From Clostridium grantii DSM 8605 (GTDB taxonomy: Bacteria > Bacillota > Clostridia > Clostridiales > Clostridiaceae), in NCBI RefSeq assembly GCF_900129965.1, contig NZ_FQXM01000007.1:1-64000 (forward strand): a stretch of DNA of 64,000 nt. The letters run 5' to 3'. The notes under the pieces were generated by a model that was not told the origin of the DNA, ran no database searches, and worked only from the letters and a program-made list of their open reading frames with translations. Both the position numbers and the translations under genes were made by a program. Shown in pieces: positions 47,260-56,243 of the stretch (the first letter of the stretch is position 1; each line of letters begins with the position of its first letter).

Positions 47260-47275
47260 AGTTCATTAGTGAACT
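47260..47275. promoter_or_regulatory. Operator-like inverted repeat before the AldA-like gene
   Basis: AGTTCATTAGTGAACT has perfect six-base arms (AGTTCA and TGAACT) around four bases. It begins 20 bases after the -10 box, near the expected transcript start, a repressor position. The divergent ArsR-type gene at 46226 is the likely owner. Confidence 0.65.
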
Positions 47276-47304
47276 AAAAAATTCACAATTAAGGAGATGA
47301 AATT

Positions 47305-48747
47305 ATGAAATCATATAATATGTTTATAGATGGAAAATGGGTACCAGCAAGTTCAAATGAAACTATTGAGGTATTGAATCCAGCAAATGAGGAAGTTATA
47401 GCAACAGTTCCCATGGGAACACGTGAGGATGCTAGAAAAGCTTTAGAAAGTGCTAGAGAAGCTCAAGTAACTTGGTCTAAACTTACAGCTCAACGTCGTG
47501 GGGAGTATTTAAGAGAACTAGCTAATGAATTGTTAAAAGAAAAAAAACACTTAGCCGAACTTTTAACAACAGAACAAGGAAAACTTATTTCAATGGCATA
47601 TGAGGAAGTAGAAGGTACAGCCCAATTTATTTCTTATGCAGCAGAGTCAGCAAGAAGAATTCAAGGGGAAATTCTTTATAGTGATGTTGAAGAAGAGCAA
47701 ATAATGATTCAAAGGATTCCATATGGGGTAACCGTTGGGCTATTGACTTGGAACTTTCCATTAGCTCTTGCAGGAAGAAAATTAGGGAATGCATTAATTA
47801 CTGGAAATACCATGGTACTTATGCCACCGTTACATGCCCCACTTGCTGTTTATGAGTTGGGAAAGATTATTGAAAGAGTTCTACCAAAAGGTGTTATTAA
47901 TATTGTTACTGGTGCAGGGAATGTTATTGGGGATGAACTTGTTCGAAATCCTATTACTAAGTTGGTAACATTAACAGGCAGTACAGAAATAGGAAGACAT
48001 ATTTACAAAGCAGCTGCAGATAATTTAACAGTTATTAGCCTTGAACTTGGAGGAAAAGCCCCATTTATAGTTCTTGAGGATGCTGATATTGATAAAGCAG
48101 CAAAATTAGCGGTTTTATCAGGATATGATAATTGTGGTCAAATATGTACTTCAAATGAGAGAATGTATATTCACAAAGATGTTTATGATGAATTTATGGA
48201 AAAATTTGTTGCAGGGGTAAAACAATTAAAAGTTGGAAATCCAATGGACCCTGATACAAATATTGGACCTAAAATGAATATAAATGAATTGAATAAACTA
48301 GTTACAATGGTGGATAAAGCCAAAGAACAAGGAGCAAAAATTATTGTTGGTGGTAACAGATTGACTGAAGGAGAATTTAAAACAGGGTATTGGTTTGAAC
48401 CTACTGTTATTACTAATGTAACTAATTATATGGAAATTATTCAAGAAGAGACCTTTGGACCAATAGTAGCTGCAATGAAAGTTGAAAGTTTTGATGAAGC
48501 TCTACAATTAGCAAATGATTGTAAGTACGGTTTATCTGGTTATATATTTACAAAAAACATGGGTAATATTATGAGAGCTATGAATGAACTTGAAGTAGGA
48601 GAGATTTATGTAAACAGACGTAATGGTGAATTAATCAATGGTTTCCATGCCGGTATAAAATTAAGTGGTGTAGGTGGAGAAGATGGTAAGCATGGATTAG
48701 ATATATATTCACAGAAGAAAACTATTTACTTAAATTACGGAAAATAA
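47305..48747 (+). CDS. aldA: AldA-like aldehyde dehydrogenase (putative lactaldehyde dehydrogenase)
   Basis: A 480-residue aldehyde dehydrogenase, similar in length and sequence pattern to E. coli AldA. NFP is at 150-152, the base is E247 in LELGGK and the catalytic cysteine is C281 in GQICTS. AldA oxidises L-lactaldehyde, the product of fucose and rhamnose breakdown, to lactate with NAD, which fits the fucosidase and mutarotase next to it. One residue is odd: the cofactor lysine found in almost all members (KPS) is replaced by methionine at M173 in VLMPPL. This may change cofactor binding. It has its own promoter and operator and is followed by a hairpin and the second fucU. Confidence 0.82.
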   Translation: MKSYNMFIDGKWVPASSNETIEVLNPANEEVIATVPMGTREDARKALESAREAQVTWSKLTAQRRGEYLRELANELLKEKKHLAELLTTEQGKLISMAYEEVEGTAQFISYAAESARRIQGEILYSDVEEEQIMIQRIPYGVTVGLLTWNFPLALAGRKLGNALITGNTMVLMPPLHAPLAVYELGKIIERVLPKGVINIVTGAGNVIGDELVRNPITKLVTLTGSTEIGRHIYKAAADNLTVISLELGGKAPFIVLEDADIDKAAKLAVLSGYDNCGQICTSNERMYIHKDVYDEFMEKFVAGVKQLKVGNPMDPDTNIGPKMNINELNKLVTMVDKAKEQGAKIIVGGNRLTEGEFKTGYWFEPTVITNVTNYMEIIQEETFGPIVAAMKVESFDEALQLANDCKYGLSGYIFTKNMGNIMRAMNELEVGEIYVNRRNGELINGFHAGIKLSGVGGEDGKHGLDIYSQKKTIYLNYGK

Positions 48748-48858
48748 TATTTGCTTTGATAAATTAAATATAGGGGCATTTATATAACTTGTGGGAGTTT
48801 TTTCATAAGAAATAAATGTCCTTATATTACTAAAATAAAAAATTATAGGAGGAATACT

Positions 48859-49281
48859 ATGTTATATGGTATACCAAAAACTTTTACCCCAGATTTGATG
48901 AAGTTACTTATGGAGGTTGGTCATGGAGAGCAGCTATTGATTTGTGACGGAAATTTTCCTTATAAATCGAGAAATAAAGACACTGTATTTATCCTTAATA
49001 TAAAGATATCCGATTTGCTCAATGATATTTTAAAATTCTTACCTCTGGACCATGCTGTTGAAATACCTACAATGGTAATGAGTGGGGCTTTAGATAATGG
49101 GACAGCAGATGTCTATAAAAAAATTATATCCAAGTACAGAGAAGGAGATTCTCTTGGTACAATAGATAGATTTGGTTTTTACGATTTATCTGATCAGGTG
49201 GTTGGTATTATTGTCACTAATGATTTTACTAAATTTGGAAACATTATAATACAAAAGGGTATTGTGGTAGAAGAAAATTAG
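48859..49281 (+). CDS. fucU: L-fucose mutarotase, FucU/RbsD family (copy 2)
   Basis: A 140-residue protein with the FucU signature GHGEQLLICDGNFP (about 22-35) and a C-terminal RFGFYDLSDQVVGIIVTNDF segment. It diverges strongly from copy 1 at 7939 in the middle third, so the duplication is old or the copies came separately. It follows the AldA-like gene and faces the AraC gene at 49287, with five bases between the stops. The likely role is anomer exchange of L-fucose released by the GH29 fucosidase at 50257. Confidence 0.82.
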   Translation: MLYGIPKTFTPDLMKLLMEVGHGEQLLICDGNFPYKSRNKDTVFILNIKISDLLNDILKFLPLDHAVEIPTMVMSGALDNGTADVYKKIISKYREGDSLGTIDRFGFYDLSDQVVGIIVTNDFTKFGNIIIQKGIVVEEN

Positions 49282-49286
49282 GGAAA

Positions 49287-50099
49287 TTACCCAATAGAAT
49301 TTTTATAATTAGAAGGTGTTATTCCATACATTTTTTTAAATAACCTGGAAAAATACCTATAGTCATTAAATCCTAAATCCATAGCTATATTACTAATACT
49401 TTTATCTGGCTCGTTAATTAATATATAAGTTGCCATTTGAAGTTTCATTGAATTTACATATTCAATGGGAGTAGTAGAGAAATGTTTCTTGAAATATTTT
49501 ATAAAATAATTAGGATGCAAATGAACTATATCTGCAAGATTAGTTAAGGTTATATCTTTAGTTATATTGTTTTTTATGTAGGTATTTATTGTATTTTCAA
49601 ATTCATCGAAGGTTGAAGGTAAAATTTTCTTCATATCTACGTTATCTAAAAAGATTTTTAGAATTTCTAGTAAACCAGCTTTTTCTGTTAAGGTATCTAA
49701 CGGATTTGTGGAAAAGTCTAAGCTAACTAATTTATCCAATAAAGGTGTAATTTTTTCTTTAGATATTTTGCATTTGGTGGATTCTTTCGAGTAGATAAAT
49801 TTTTTTTCTTTATTTAATACAAGATTAAAATGACACCAATATTTTTCAATGGGATTGTTAGGGTTATGGTAGTAGCTATGAATTGTATTTGCAGGTATTA
49901 AATATAGTTCTTCTGGTTTTGGAATAAATTTATCACCATTGATTATTAAAACCCCTTCACCTTGCAAAAAATAATAAAATTTATTATAACCATATACACA
50001 ATTGTTTTCTGCCCAATCAGGGGAACAAAAATTTTTCCTACATATTAATTTCTTAACATATATGTTATCAAAATAATTTACATTAGTTTCATTATGCAT
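49287..50099 (-). CDS. AraC-family transcriptional regulator
   Basis: About 270 residues: a cupin-type sensor (YYFLQGEGVLIINGDKF) and a C-terminal AraC domain with LHPNYFIKYFKKHFSTTPIEYV and LGFNDYRYFSRLFKKMYGITPSNY. The open frame runs up to an ATG at 50183, but that part overlaps the duplicated promoter element and has no ribosome site. AAAGGA lies correctly before the ATG at 50099, giving MHNETN. It is divergent to the fucosidase gene and its best candidate regulator. Confidence 0.82.
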   Translation of the reverse strand: MHNETNVNYFDNIYVKKLICRKNFCSPDWAENNCVYGYNKFYYFLQGEGVLIINGDKFIPKPEELYLIPANTIHSYYHNPNNPIEKYWCHFNLVLNKEKKFIYSKESTKCKISKEKITPLLDKLVSLDFSTNPLDTLTEKAGLLEILKIFLDNVDMKKILPSTFDEFENTINTYIKNNITKDITLTNLADIVHLHPNYFIKYFKKHFSTTPIEYVNSMKLQMATYILINEPDKSISNIAMDLGFNDYRYFSRLFKKMYGITPSNYKNSIG

Positions 50100-50151
50100 T
50101 ATAATCATTCCTTTTGGTTTTTTATTACAATTACATACTAACATATAATGA

Positions 50152-50196
50152 TTAATTTTGTCCACATACTTATTAATATACACCCTTTGTTTTATA
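50152..50196. repeat. Duplicated divergent-promoter element, copy 2
   Basis: Forty of 45 bases match 43491-43535 (see there). This copy lies between the intact AraC gene and the fucosidase gene, 60 bases before the fucosidase start, so it probably holds the AraC binding site and part of the promoter. Confidence 0.7.
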
Positions 50197-50256
50197 GATA
50201 AGGGTGTTATACTTATGTCATTAATAGAAATATTGTTTCCAAAAGGAGTGTAGTAT

Positions 50257-51726
50257 ATGTTAAATCTAGAAGATTATTTAAGATCAATTGATGTAGTAAT
50301 TGAAAAAGGACCTTATAAGGATAAGTGGGAATCTCTTAATGATTATCCAGAGCCAACTTGGTTAAAAAAAGCTAAATTCGGTATTTTTATTCATTGGGGG
50401 GCATATAGTGTGCCAGCTTTTGGTAGCGAATGGTACGCGAGATTGATGTATATAAAAGGCACAAAAGAATATGACCATCATATAAAAACATATGGTGCCC
50501 ACAAAGATTTTGGGTATGCGGATTTTATACCTATGTTTAAAGGTGAAAAGTTTAATGCTGATGAATGGATAGATTTATTTAAAGCAGCAGGGGCAAAATA
50601 TTTTATGCCTGTAGCAGAGCATCATGATGGTTTTCAAATGTATGATAGTGAATTATCAGACTGGAATTCCGTAAAAATGGGACCTAAAAAAGATATACTT
50701 GGAGAATTAAAAAAAGCATCAAAAGATAAAGATATAGTTTTATGTGCTTCAAGTCATAGAGCAGAGAATTATTGGTTTTTTAGCGGAGGTCGTGATTTTG
50801 ATTCTGGTATTCAAGATATGGAATATCAAGAGCCTTATGGATATGCTCATAAAGGGTTTGTTCAAGAAGATACTCATAGTATATATTCAACCCCAGCAAC
50901 AAAAGAGCATCTTGAAGACTGGCTTGCAAGAACTTGTGAAATAGTAGACAAATATCAACCTAAAATTGTTTGGTTTGATTGGTGGATTCAAAATATGAGT
51001 TTTAAACCATATCTAAAGAAATTTGCAGCTTATTATTATAATAAAGCTGTTGAATGGGGAGAAGAAGTTGCCATTAATTATAAAAATGATGCTTATGCTT
51101 ATTCCACTGCAATTTTTGATATAGAAAGAGGCCAATTAAAGGATATAAGACCAAGATTATGGCAGACTGACACCGCAGTAGCTAAAAACTCTTGGGGTTA
51201 TACAGAGAATAATGATTTTAAAGACCCAGCGGATATAGTATGCGATTTAATTGATATTGTAAGTAAAAATGGAACCCTTTTATTAAATGTTGGACCTAAA
51301 GCCGATGGAACAATTACAGAAGAAGATAAAAGTGTTTTGTTGAGTATTGGTGAATGGTTAAAGGTTAATGGAGAATCAATATACGATACTACTTATTGGA
51401 ATATTTACGGAGAAGGATCTACTGAAGTTCCAGAGGGAACCTTTGCTGAAAAGGATAGAAAAGCCTTCCAAAGTGAAGATATTCGTTTTACTTATAAAGC
51501 ACCTTATATTTATGCTAATGTTTTAAGTTGGCCTGAAAGTAATGAAGTGAAAATTTTATCATTAAAAAAAGGAAGTAAACATTTTAGTGGACATATAAAA
51601 GATATTGAAATATTGGGATTTGATAATGAATTAGATTTTGAACAAACTGATGAATGTTTGAAAATTGTGCTTAAGGGTGGTATAGATACAAAGTATCCAG
51701 TTTGTTTTAAAATAATAATTGATTAA
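50257..51726 (+). CDS. GH29 alpha-L-fucosidase, cytoplasmic
   Basis: A 489-residue GH29 enzyme. Recognised from KFGIFIHWGAYSVPAFGSEWYARLM near 37-61, AEHHDGFQMYDS near 124-135, IVWFDWW near 237-243 with the catalytic nucleophile D241, and LLNVGPKADGTI near 345-356, followed by a beta-sandwich domain. It hydrolyses terminal alpha-L-fucose. No signal peptide, so it works on imported oligosaccharides. AAAAGGAG precedes the ATG. The GH31 gene follows after 39 bases in the same direction. It is the strongest single sign that the locus handles a fucosylated glycan. Confidence 0.9.
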   Translation: MLNLEDYLRSIDVVIEKGPYKDKWESLNDYPEPTWLKKAKFGIFIHWGAYSVPAFGSEWYARLMYIKGTKEYDHHIKTYGAHKDFGYADFIPMFKGEKFNADEWIDLFKAAGAKYFMPVAEHHDGFQMYDSELSDWNSVKMGPKKDILGELKKASKDKDIVLCASSHRAENYWFFSGGRDFDSGIQDMEYQEPYGYAHKGFVQEDTHSIYSTPATKEHLEDWLARTCEIVDKYQPKIVWFDWWIQNMSFKPYLKKFAAYYYNKAVEWGEEVAINYKNDAYAYSTAIFDIERGQLKDIRPRLWQTDTAVAKNSWGYTENNDFKDPADIVCDLIDIVSKNGTLLLNVGPKADGTITEEDKSVLLSIGEWLKVNGESIYDTTYWNIYGEGSTEVPEGTFAEKDRKAFQSEDIRFTYKAPYIYANVLSWPESNEVKILSLKKGSKHFSGHIKDIEILGFDNELDFEQTDECLKIVLKGGIDTKYPVCFKIIID

Positions 51727-51765
51727 TATAATTCTTATTAATCATGTTTAGAAAGGCTTGGTGTT

Positions 51766-54090
51766 ATGAAATTTAGTAATGGATATTGGTTTAATAAGGA
51801 AGGGGTTAACACATTTAGCCCAACAGAAGTTTATAATGTTATTACTAATAAGGATTCAGTTATGGTTTATGCACCATGTAATAAAGTAAATCATAGAGGA
51901 GATACAACAAGGGGACCTGTAATTACGATGAAATTATCCTCTCCTATGCCAGACATTATTAGGGTACAATTATTTCATCATATGGGAGTTAGAAAAAATG
52001 GGCCAAATTTTGAAGTGAATTGTAAAGAAAATTCAAAGATAAACATAGTAGATAATGAATCTGTGGTTAAATTAACTAGTGGAGACTTAAGTGTAGAAAT
52101 AAATAAAAAATCATCTTGGTCTATGGATTTTTTTAATAAAGAAGATAAAATAACTTCTAGTAAATTTAAAGATATGGCTTATATAAAAACAGAAGAAGAC
52201 GGAGAATTTATGAGAGAGCAGATGTCCTTATCTGTTGGAGAATTGATTTATGGTTTAGGTGAAAGATTCACACCTTTTGTTAAAAATGGACAGAGTATTG
52301 ATATATGGAATGAAGATGGAGGGACAGGTAGTGAAAAGGCTTATAAAAACATTCCTTTTTATGTGACAAATAAAGGATATGGTATTTTTGTAAATCATCC
52401 TGAACAAGTTTCTTTTGAGGTAGGGTCTGAAAGAGTAGCAAAGGTTCAATTTAGTGTTCCAGGTGAAAGCCTAGATTATTATATTATAAATGGTCCTTCT
52501 ATAAAAAAGGTGATAGAAAATTATACTTCTTTAACAGGAAAACCATCACTACCAGCAGCTTGGACTTTTGGCTTATGGCTCACTACTTCATTTATAACTA
52601 ATTATGATGAGAAAACAGTAACAAGTTTTGTGGATGGAATGGCGGAAAGAGATATTCCACTTCATGTATTTCATTTTGATTGCTTTTGGATGAAAGATTA
52701 TAATTGGTGTGATTTTAAATGGGATAATAGAGTTTTCCCAGATCCAGTAGGTATGATTAAACGATTAAAAGATAAAGGATTAAAGATATGCGTGTGGATT
52801 AATCCTTATATAGCACAACAATCTTGTATTTTTGAAGAGGCTATGGAAAAAGGATATTTAATTAAAAAAGTCAATGGGGATGTATGGCAAAGTGACTTGT
52901 GGCAACCTAGTATGGGTATTGTTGATTTTACAAATTCTGCTGCCTGTGAGTGGTTTGCTGGTAAATTAGAGAGATTAATAGATATGGGTGTAGATTGTTT
53001 TAAAACTGATTTTGGCGAAAGTATTCCAACTGATGTAGTATATTATGATGGTTCAGATCCAAGGAAAATGCATAATTATTATACTTATATATATAATAAA
53101 GTGGTCTTTGATTTACTTGAAAAAAAGAGAGGAAAAGGAGAAGCAGTATTATTTGCTAGATCAGCAACAGTTGGGGGACAAAAGTTTCCAGTACATTGGG
53201 GCGGAGATTGTTCAGCAAATTATGAGTCAATGGCAGAAAGTCTTAGAGGTGGATTATCATTATGTATGTCAGGTTTTGGATTTTGGAGCCACGATATAGG
53301 TGGATTTGAGAGTACTTCAAGTGCTGATGTATATAAACGCTGGTGCGCTTTTGGATTATTATCCTCTCATAGTCGTTTGCATGGTAGTATCTCTTATAGA
53401 GTTCCATGGCTATATGACGAAGAGTCTGTTGATGTGGTACGTTATTTTACAAAACTTAAATGTACTTTGATGCCTTATTTATTTAGAAATGCATATGAAA
53501 CTTCAAAGTCAGGGATACCAGTTATGAGATCTATGATTCTTGAATTTCAAGAAGATTTAACTTGTGGGTATTTAGAACGTCAATATATGCTAGGAGATTC
53601 ACTTCTTGTAGCACCTATATTTAATGATAAAGGAGAAGCTACTTATTATCTGCCTAAAGGAAAATGGACCAATTTCTTTACTAATGAGAAGATAAGCGGA
53701 GAATGTTGGAGAAAAGAAAAACATGATTATTTGAGTTTACCTTTAATGGTACGCCCTAATAGCATAATTGCTGTAGGAAAAGAAGATAATAAACCTGACT
53801 ATAACTACTCAGATAACGTTACTCTACATGTATTTGAATTAATTGAAGAAAAAATAGCCTTCACTTCTATTTATAATATTAAAGGGGAAGAAGAATTAAA
53901 AATAGAAATATACTTAGAAGGTAAAATAATTAACATAAAATATGAAGGAAATTGTAAATCGTTTACTATTCTAATGAGGGGTATTTATGAACTAAAAGGT
54001 ATAGAAGGAGCACAAATTAAAGTAAATAAGTTAGGTACAAGCATTATTCCAAATAACGATACAAATGAAATAGTATGTACGGTTTATTAA
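51766..54090 (+). CDS. GH31 glycosidase, alpha-xylosidase YicI type
   Basis: A 774-residue GH31 enzyme almost the same length as E. coli YicI. The nucleophile is D415 in KTDFGE and the acid/base D481 in WGGDC, one residue off the YicI numbering. LYGLGERF-like (GELIYGLGERFTPF near 161-174) and FHFDCFWMKDYNWCDF near 304-319 also match. YicI removes alpha-xylose from isoprimeverose-like sugars; GH31 also contains alpha-glucosidases and alpha-galactosidase-like enzymes, so specificity is open. Cytoplasmic, no signal peptide. It is probably co-transcribed with the fucosidase and ends the sugar locus proper. Confidence 0.85.
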   Translation: MKFSNGYWFNKEGVNTFSPTEVYNVITNKDSVMVYAPCNKVNHRGDTTRGPVITMKLSSPMPDIIRVQLFHHMGVRKNGPNFEVNCKENSKINIVDNESVVKLTSGDLSVEINKKSSWSMDFFNKEDKITSSKFKDMAYIKTEEDGEFMREQMSLSVGELIYGLGERFTPFVKNGQSIDIWNEDGGTGSEKAYKNIPFYVTNKGYGIFVNHPEQVSFEVGSERVAKVQFSVPGESLDYYIINGPSIKKVIENYTSLTGKPSLPAAWTFGLWLTTSFITNYDEKTVTSFVDGMAERDIPLHVFHFDCFWMKDYNWCDFKWDNRVFPDPVGMIKRLKDKGLKICVWINPYIAQQSCIFEEAMEKGYLIKKVNGDVWQSDLWQPSMGIVDFTNSAACEWFAGKLERLIDMGVDCFKTDFGESIPTDVVYYDGSDPRKMHNYYTYIYNKVVFDLLEKKRGKGEAVLFARSATVGGQKFPVHWGGDCSANYESMAESLRGGLSLCMSGFGFWSHDIGGFESTSSADVYKRWCAFGLLSSHSRLHGSISYRVPWLYDEESVDVVRYFTKLKCTLMPYLFRNAYETSKSGIPVMRSMILEFQEDLTCGYLERQYMLGDSLLVAPIFNDKGEATYYLPKGKWTNFFTNEKISGECWRKEKHDYLSLPLMVRPNSIIAVGKEDNKPDYNYSDNVTLHVFELIEEKIAFTSIYNIKGEEELKIEIYLEGKIINIKYEGNCKSFTILMRGIYELKGIEGAQIKVNKLGTSIIPNNDTNEIVCTVY

Positions 54091-54120
54091 AGCAATATAA
54101 AGCATTGATTAATTTTTTTT

Positions 54121-54150
54121 AAGATGGTGAAATTAACACCATCTTTTTTT
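54121..54150 (+). terminator. Terminator of the fucosidase-GH31 unit
   Basis: AAGATGGTG and CACCATCTT pair across a seven-base loop and are followed by a run of T. Confidence 0.88.
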
Positions 54151-54160
54151 TGCAAAAGTA

Positions 54161-54214
54161 TTGACACTTTGAAAGTGTTAGTGTACCATTGAATTAATAC
54201 ACTAACACTTTCAA
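54161..54214 (+). promoter_or_regulatory. Promoter and GntR operator of the YtrA-like operon
   Basis: TTGACA (54161-54166) and a weak TACCAT (54184-54189), 17 bases apart, form the promoter. A perfect 17-base inverted repeat overlaps it: TTGAAAGTGTTAGTGTA (54169-54185) and its complement (54198-54214), with 12 bases between. This is a textbook position for self-repression by the GntR protein encoded next. Confidence 0.85.
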
Positions 54215-54226
54215 GGTGGTGAAATA

Positions 54227-54595
54227 ATGAATATAGTATTTAACGACAAAGAACCTATATACACTCAAATAATAAACTATATTAAAAAATCAATAGTATC
54301 TGGTGAATTACAAGGAGGAGAAAAATTGGTTTCTGTAAGAGAATTATCTCAAAATTTTAAAGTTAATCCTAATACAATACAAAGAGCTTATACTGAACTG
54401 GAAAGAGAAGAATTAGCGTTTACTAAAAGAGGAATGGGCAAGTATGTAACTGAGGATAAAGAAATAATAAAAAAACTTAAGAAAAATATGGCGAAAAATA
54501 TTTTGAATAACTTTATAATTGAGATGAAGGAATTGGGATTTGAATCAAAAGATATAATTGAGATTGTGTCTGAAAAAATTGGTGAGGAGGTATAG
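54227..54595 (+). CDS. GntR-family repressor, YtrA subfamily
   Basis: A 122-residue protein with the winged-helix GntR domain (about 1-75): PIYTQIINYIKKSIVSGEL, then VSVRELSQNFKVNPNTIQRAYTELE. The short helical tail without a metabolite domain is characteristic of the YtrA subfamily, which controls neighbouring ABC transporters. It is followed after two bases by the ATPase gene. The inverted repeat in its own promoter is the probable operator. Confidence 0.88.
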   Translation: MNIVFNDKEPIYTQIINYIKKSIVSGELQGGEKLVSVRELSQNFKVNPNTIQRAYTELEREELAFTKRGMGKYVTEDKEIIKKLKKNMAKNILNNFIIEMKELGFESKDIIEIVSEKIGEEV

Positions 54596-54597
54596 AG

Positions 54598-55296
54598 ATG
54601 GATTTTATATTAGAAACAAAGGACTTAACTAAAAAATATGGAAGTAAAATAGCAGTAGATAATTTAAATTTTCAATTGGAAAGAGGAAAAATTTTAGGTT
54701 TATTAGGGCCAAATGGTAGCGGAAAAACTACTTTTATAAAAATGCTAGTAGGTCTTTTACATCAAGATAATGGAGAAATATTAATTGATGGCAAAGTACC
54801 AGGTGTAGAAACAAAAAAAACAGTAGCCTATCTACCAGACAGAAATTTTCTTTATAAGTGGATGAAGATTAAAGATGCAATAGAAGTTTTTTCAGATTTT
54901 TATGAGGATTTTAATATTGATAAATGCAAAAAACTATTGGAATTCATGAAACTAGAAGAAAATATGAAGATTAAAGCTTTATCAAAAGGGATGACAGAGA
55001 AACTTCTTTTAACTCTTGTATTATCAAGAGATGCGCAACTTTATGTTCTTGATGAACCAATTGCAGGGGTAGATCCTGTGGCAAGAGAGAAAATTTTAGA
55101 TGCTATATTGAATAATTTTAATGAAGGTAGTTCCATGATTATAACTACTCATTTAGTTAGAGATATAGAAAAGTTATTTGATGAAGTTGCATTTATCTCT
55201 GAGGGTAAGATTTTTGAAAAAGGAGATGCAGAACAATTGAGAATAGATAAGGGTATGTCTATAGATGAAATTTATAGAGATATTTTTAGAGATTAG
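54598..55296 (+). CDS. ABC transporter ATP-binding protein (YtrB/YhcH-like)
   Basis: A 232-residue ATPase with Walker A GPNGSGKT (about 37-44), Walker B LYVLDEP and a following switch histidine in TTHL. The signature motif is LSKGM, not the usual LSGGQ, a variation often seen in ABC-2 exporters. It starts two bases after the GntR gene and pairs with the membrane protein at 55308. Likely exports or responds to a cell-envelope stress compound; substrate unknown. Confidence 0.87.
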   Translation: MDFILETKDLTKKYGSKIAVDNLNFQLERGKILGLLGPNGSGKTTFIKMLVGLLHQDNGEILIDGKVPGVETKKTVAYLPDRNFLYKWMKIKDAIEVFSDFYEDFNIDKCKKLLEFMKLEENMKIKALSKGMTEKLLLTLVLSRDAQLYVLDEPIAGVDPVAREKILDAILNNFNEGSSMIITTHLVRDIEKLFDEVAFISEGKIFEKGDAEQLRIDKGMSIDEIYRDIFRD

Positions 55297-55307
55297 GGGT
55301 GAGAAAA

Positions 55308-56093
55308 ATGGGAAAATTATTTAAATTAGAATTAAAAAACACTTACAGAATATATGGACCGCTTTTACTTGCTGTCGTAATTGCAAACATTATTGCTTTA
55401 ATAGCATTTGGAGACCAAAAAATTGAATATAGAATATTAATAACTGTTTTATCTTCTATGGCACTTGGTATAGCACTTTTTATATTAATAATAGATTTTT
55501 ACAAAAAAGATATAAATGATGATAGAGCTTATTTGACTTTTACCTTACCAGTGACGGGTAAGCAGGTTTTACTTGTTAAAACATTAAATACATTAATGTG
55601 GACAATATTATCAGTAGGTGTTTGTGCAATATTTGTTTATTTTATGATTTGTGATTTGGCTATGGGAGATTTTGGATTTGATATTTTTAGAGAAAAAATT
55701 ATTATAAATTATGGCTTTCTAGCAACAATAACAATAACCCAATATATATCTGATATACTATTAATTTATTTTGTGATAACATTAATTAGTTGTAATAAAA
55801 TAAAAGGTAAAATAGGGGGATTTCTAGGAGTAATTATTTACTTTGTATTTTCAGGAATAATATCTTATGCTGAAACTTTAATTTTAAAGATTATTTATGG
55901 AAATAGTATAATTTCGAATTTTGGATTCAATTTAAATGCAGATAGCTCAGGTATGGATATAGCGAGTTCATCTATAGAATTACCATTTAATGATGTATCT
56001 TATTTTACAGTAGAAACTATATTTACTTTAATAATAATTGTAATTCTATTTTTAACCACTTCTTATATGTTGGACAAAAAATTAGAAGTTTAA
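55308..56093 (+). CDS. ABC-2-type transporter membrane protein
   Basis: About 261 residues with six predicted membrane helices and no other motif. A GTG at 55299 would add three residues, but AGGGGTGAG overlaps it and fits the ATG at 55308. Last gene of the GntR-ABC operon; a terminator follows. Confidence 0.8.
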   Translation: MGKLFKLELKNTYRIYGPLLLAVVIANIIALIAFGDQKIEYRILITVLSSMALGIALFILIIDFYKKDINDDRAYLTFTLPVTGKQVLLVKTLNTLMWTILSVGVCAIFVYFMICDLAMGDFGFDIFREKIIINYGFLATITITQYISDILLIYFVITLISCNKIKGKIGGFLGVIIYFVFSGIISYAETLILKIIYGNSIISNFGFNLNADSSGMDIASSSIELPFNDVSYFTVETIFTLIIIVILFLTTSYMLDKKLEV

Positions 56094-56110
56094 ATTGAGA
56101 TGGTAAAAAC

Positions 56111-56156
56111 AAAATGGGTCAACCTCAAAATAAGAGGATGGCCCATTTTCTTTTTG
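56111..56156 (+). terminator. Terminator of the GntR-ABC operon
   Basis: AAAATGGGTCAACCTC pairs with GAGGATGGCCCATTTT with one mismatch across a seven-base loop, then T-rich sequence. Confidence 0.85.
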
Positions 56157-56243
56157 TAGGAACTCTATTTACATTATTAATGTGATATAATTAATAATAA
56201 ATAGTAGATTTTGTATAATAAACATTAACATAGGAGGGGTTTT

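Noticed and set aside
49287..50183. Longer form of the AraC regulator starting at 50183
   Set aside because: The added 28 residues overlap the duplicated promoter element and have no ribosome site, while AAAGGA fits the ATG at 50099.
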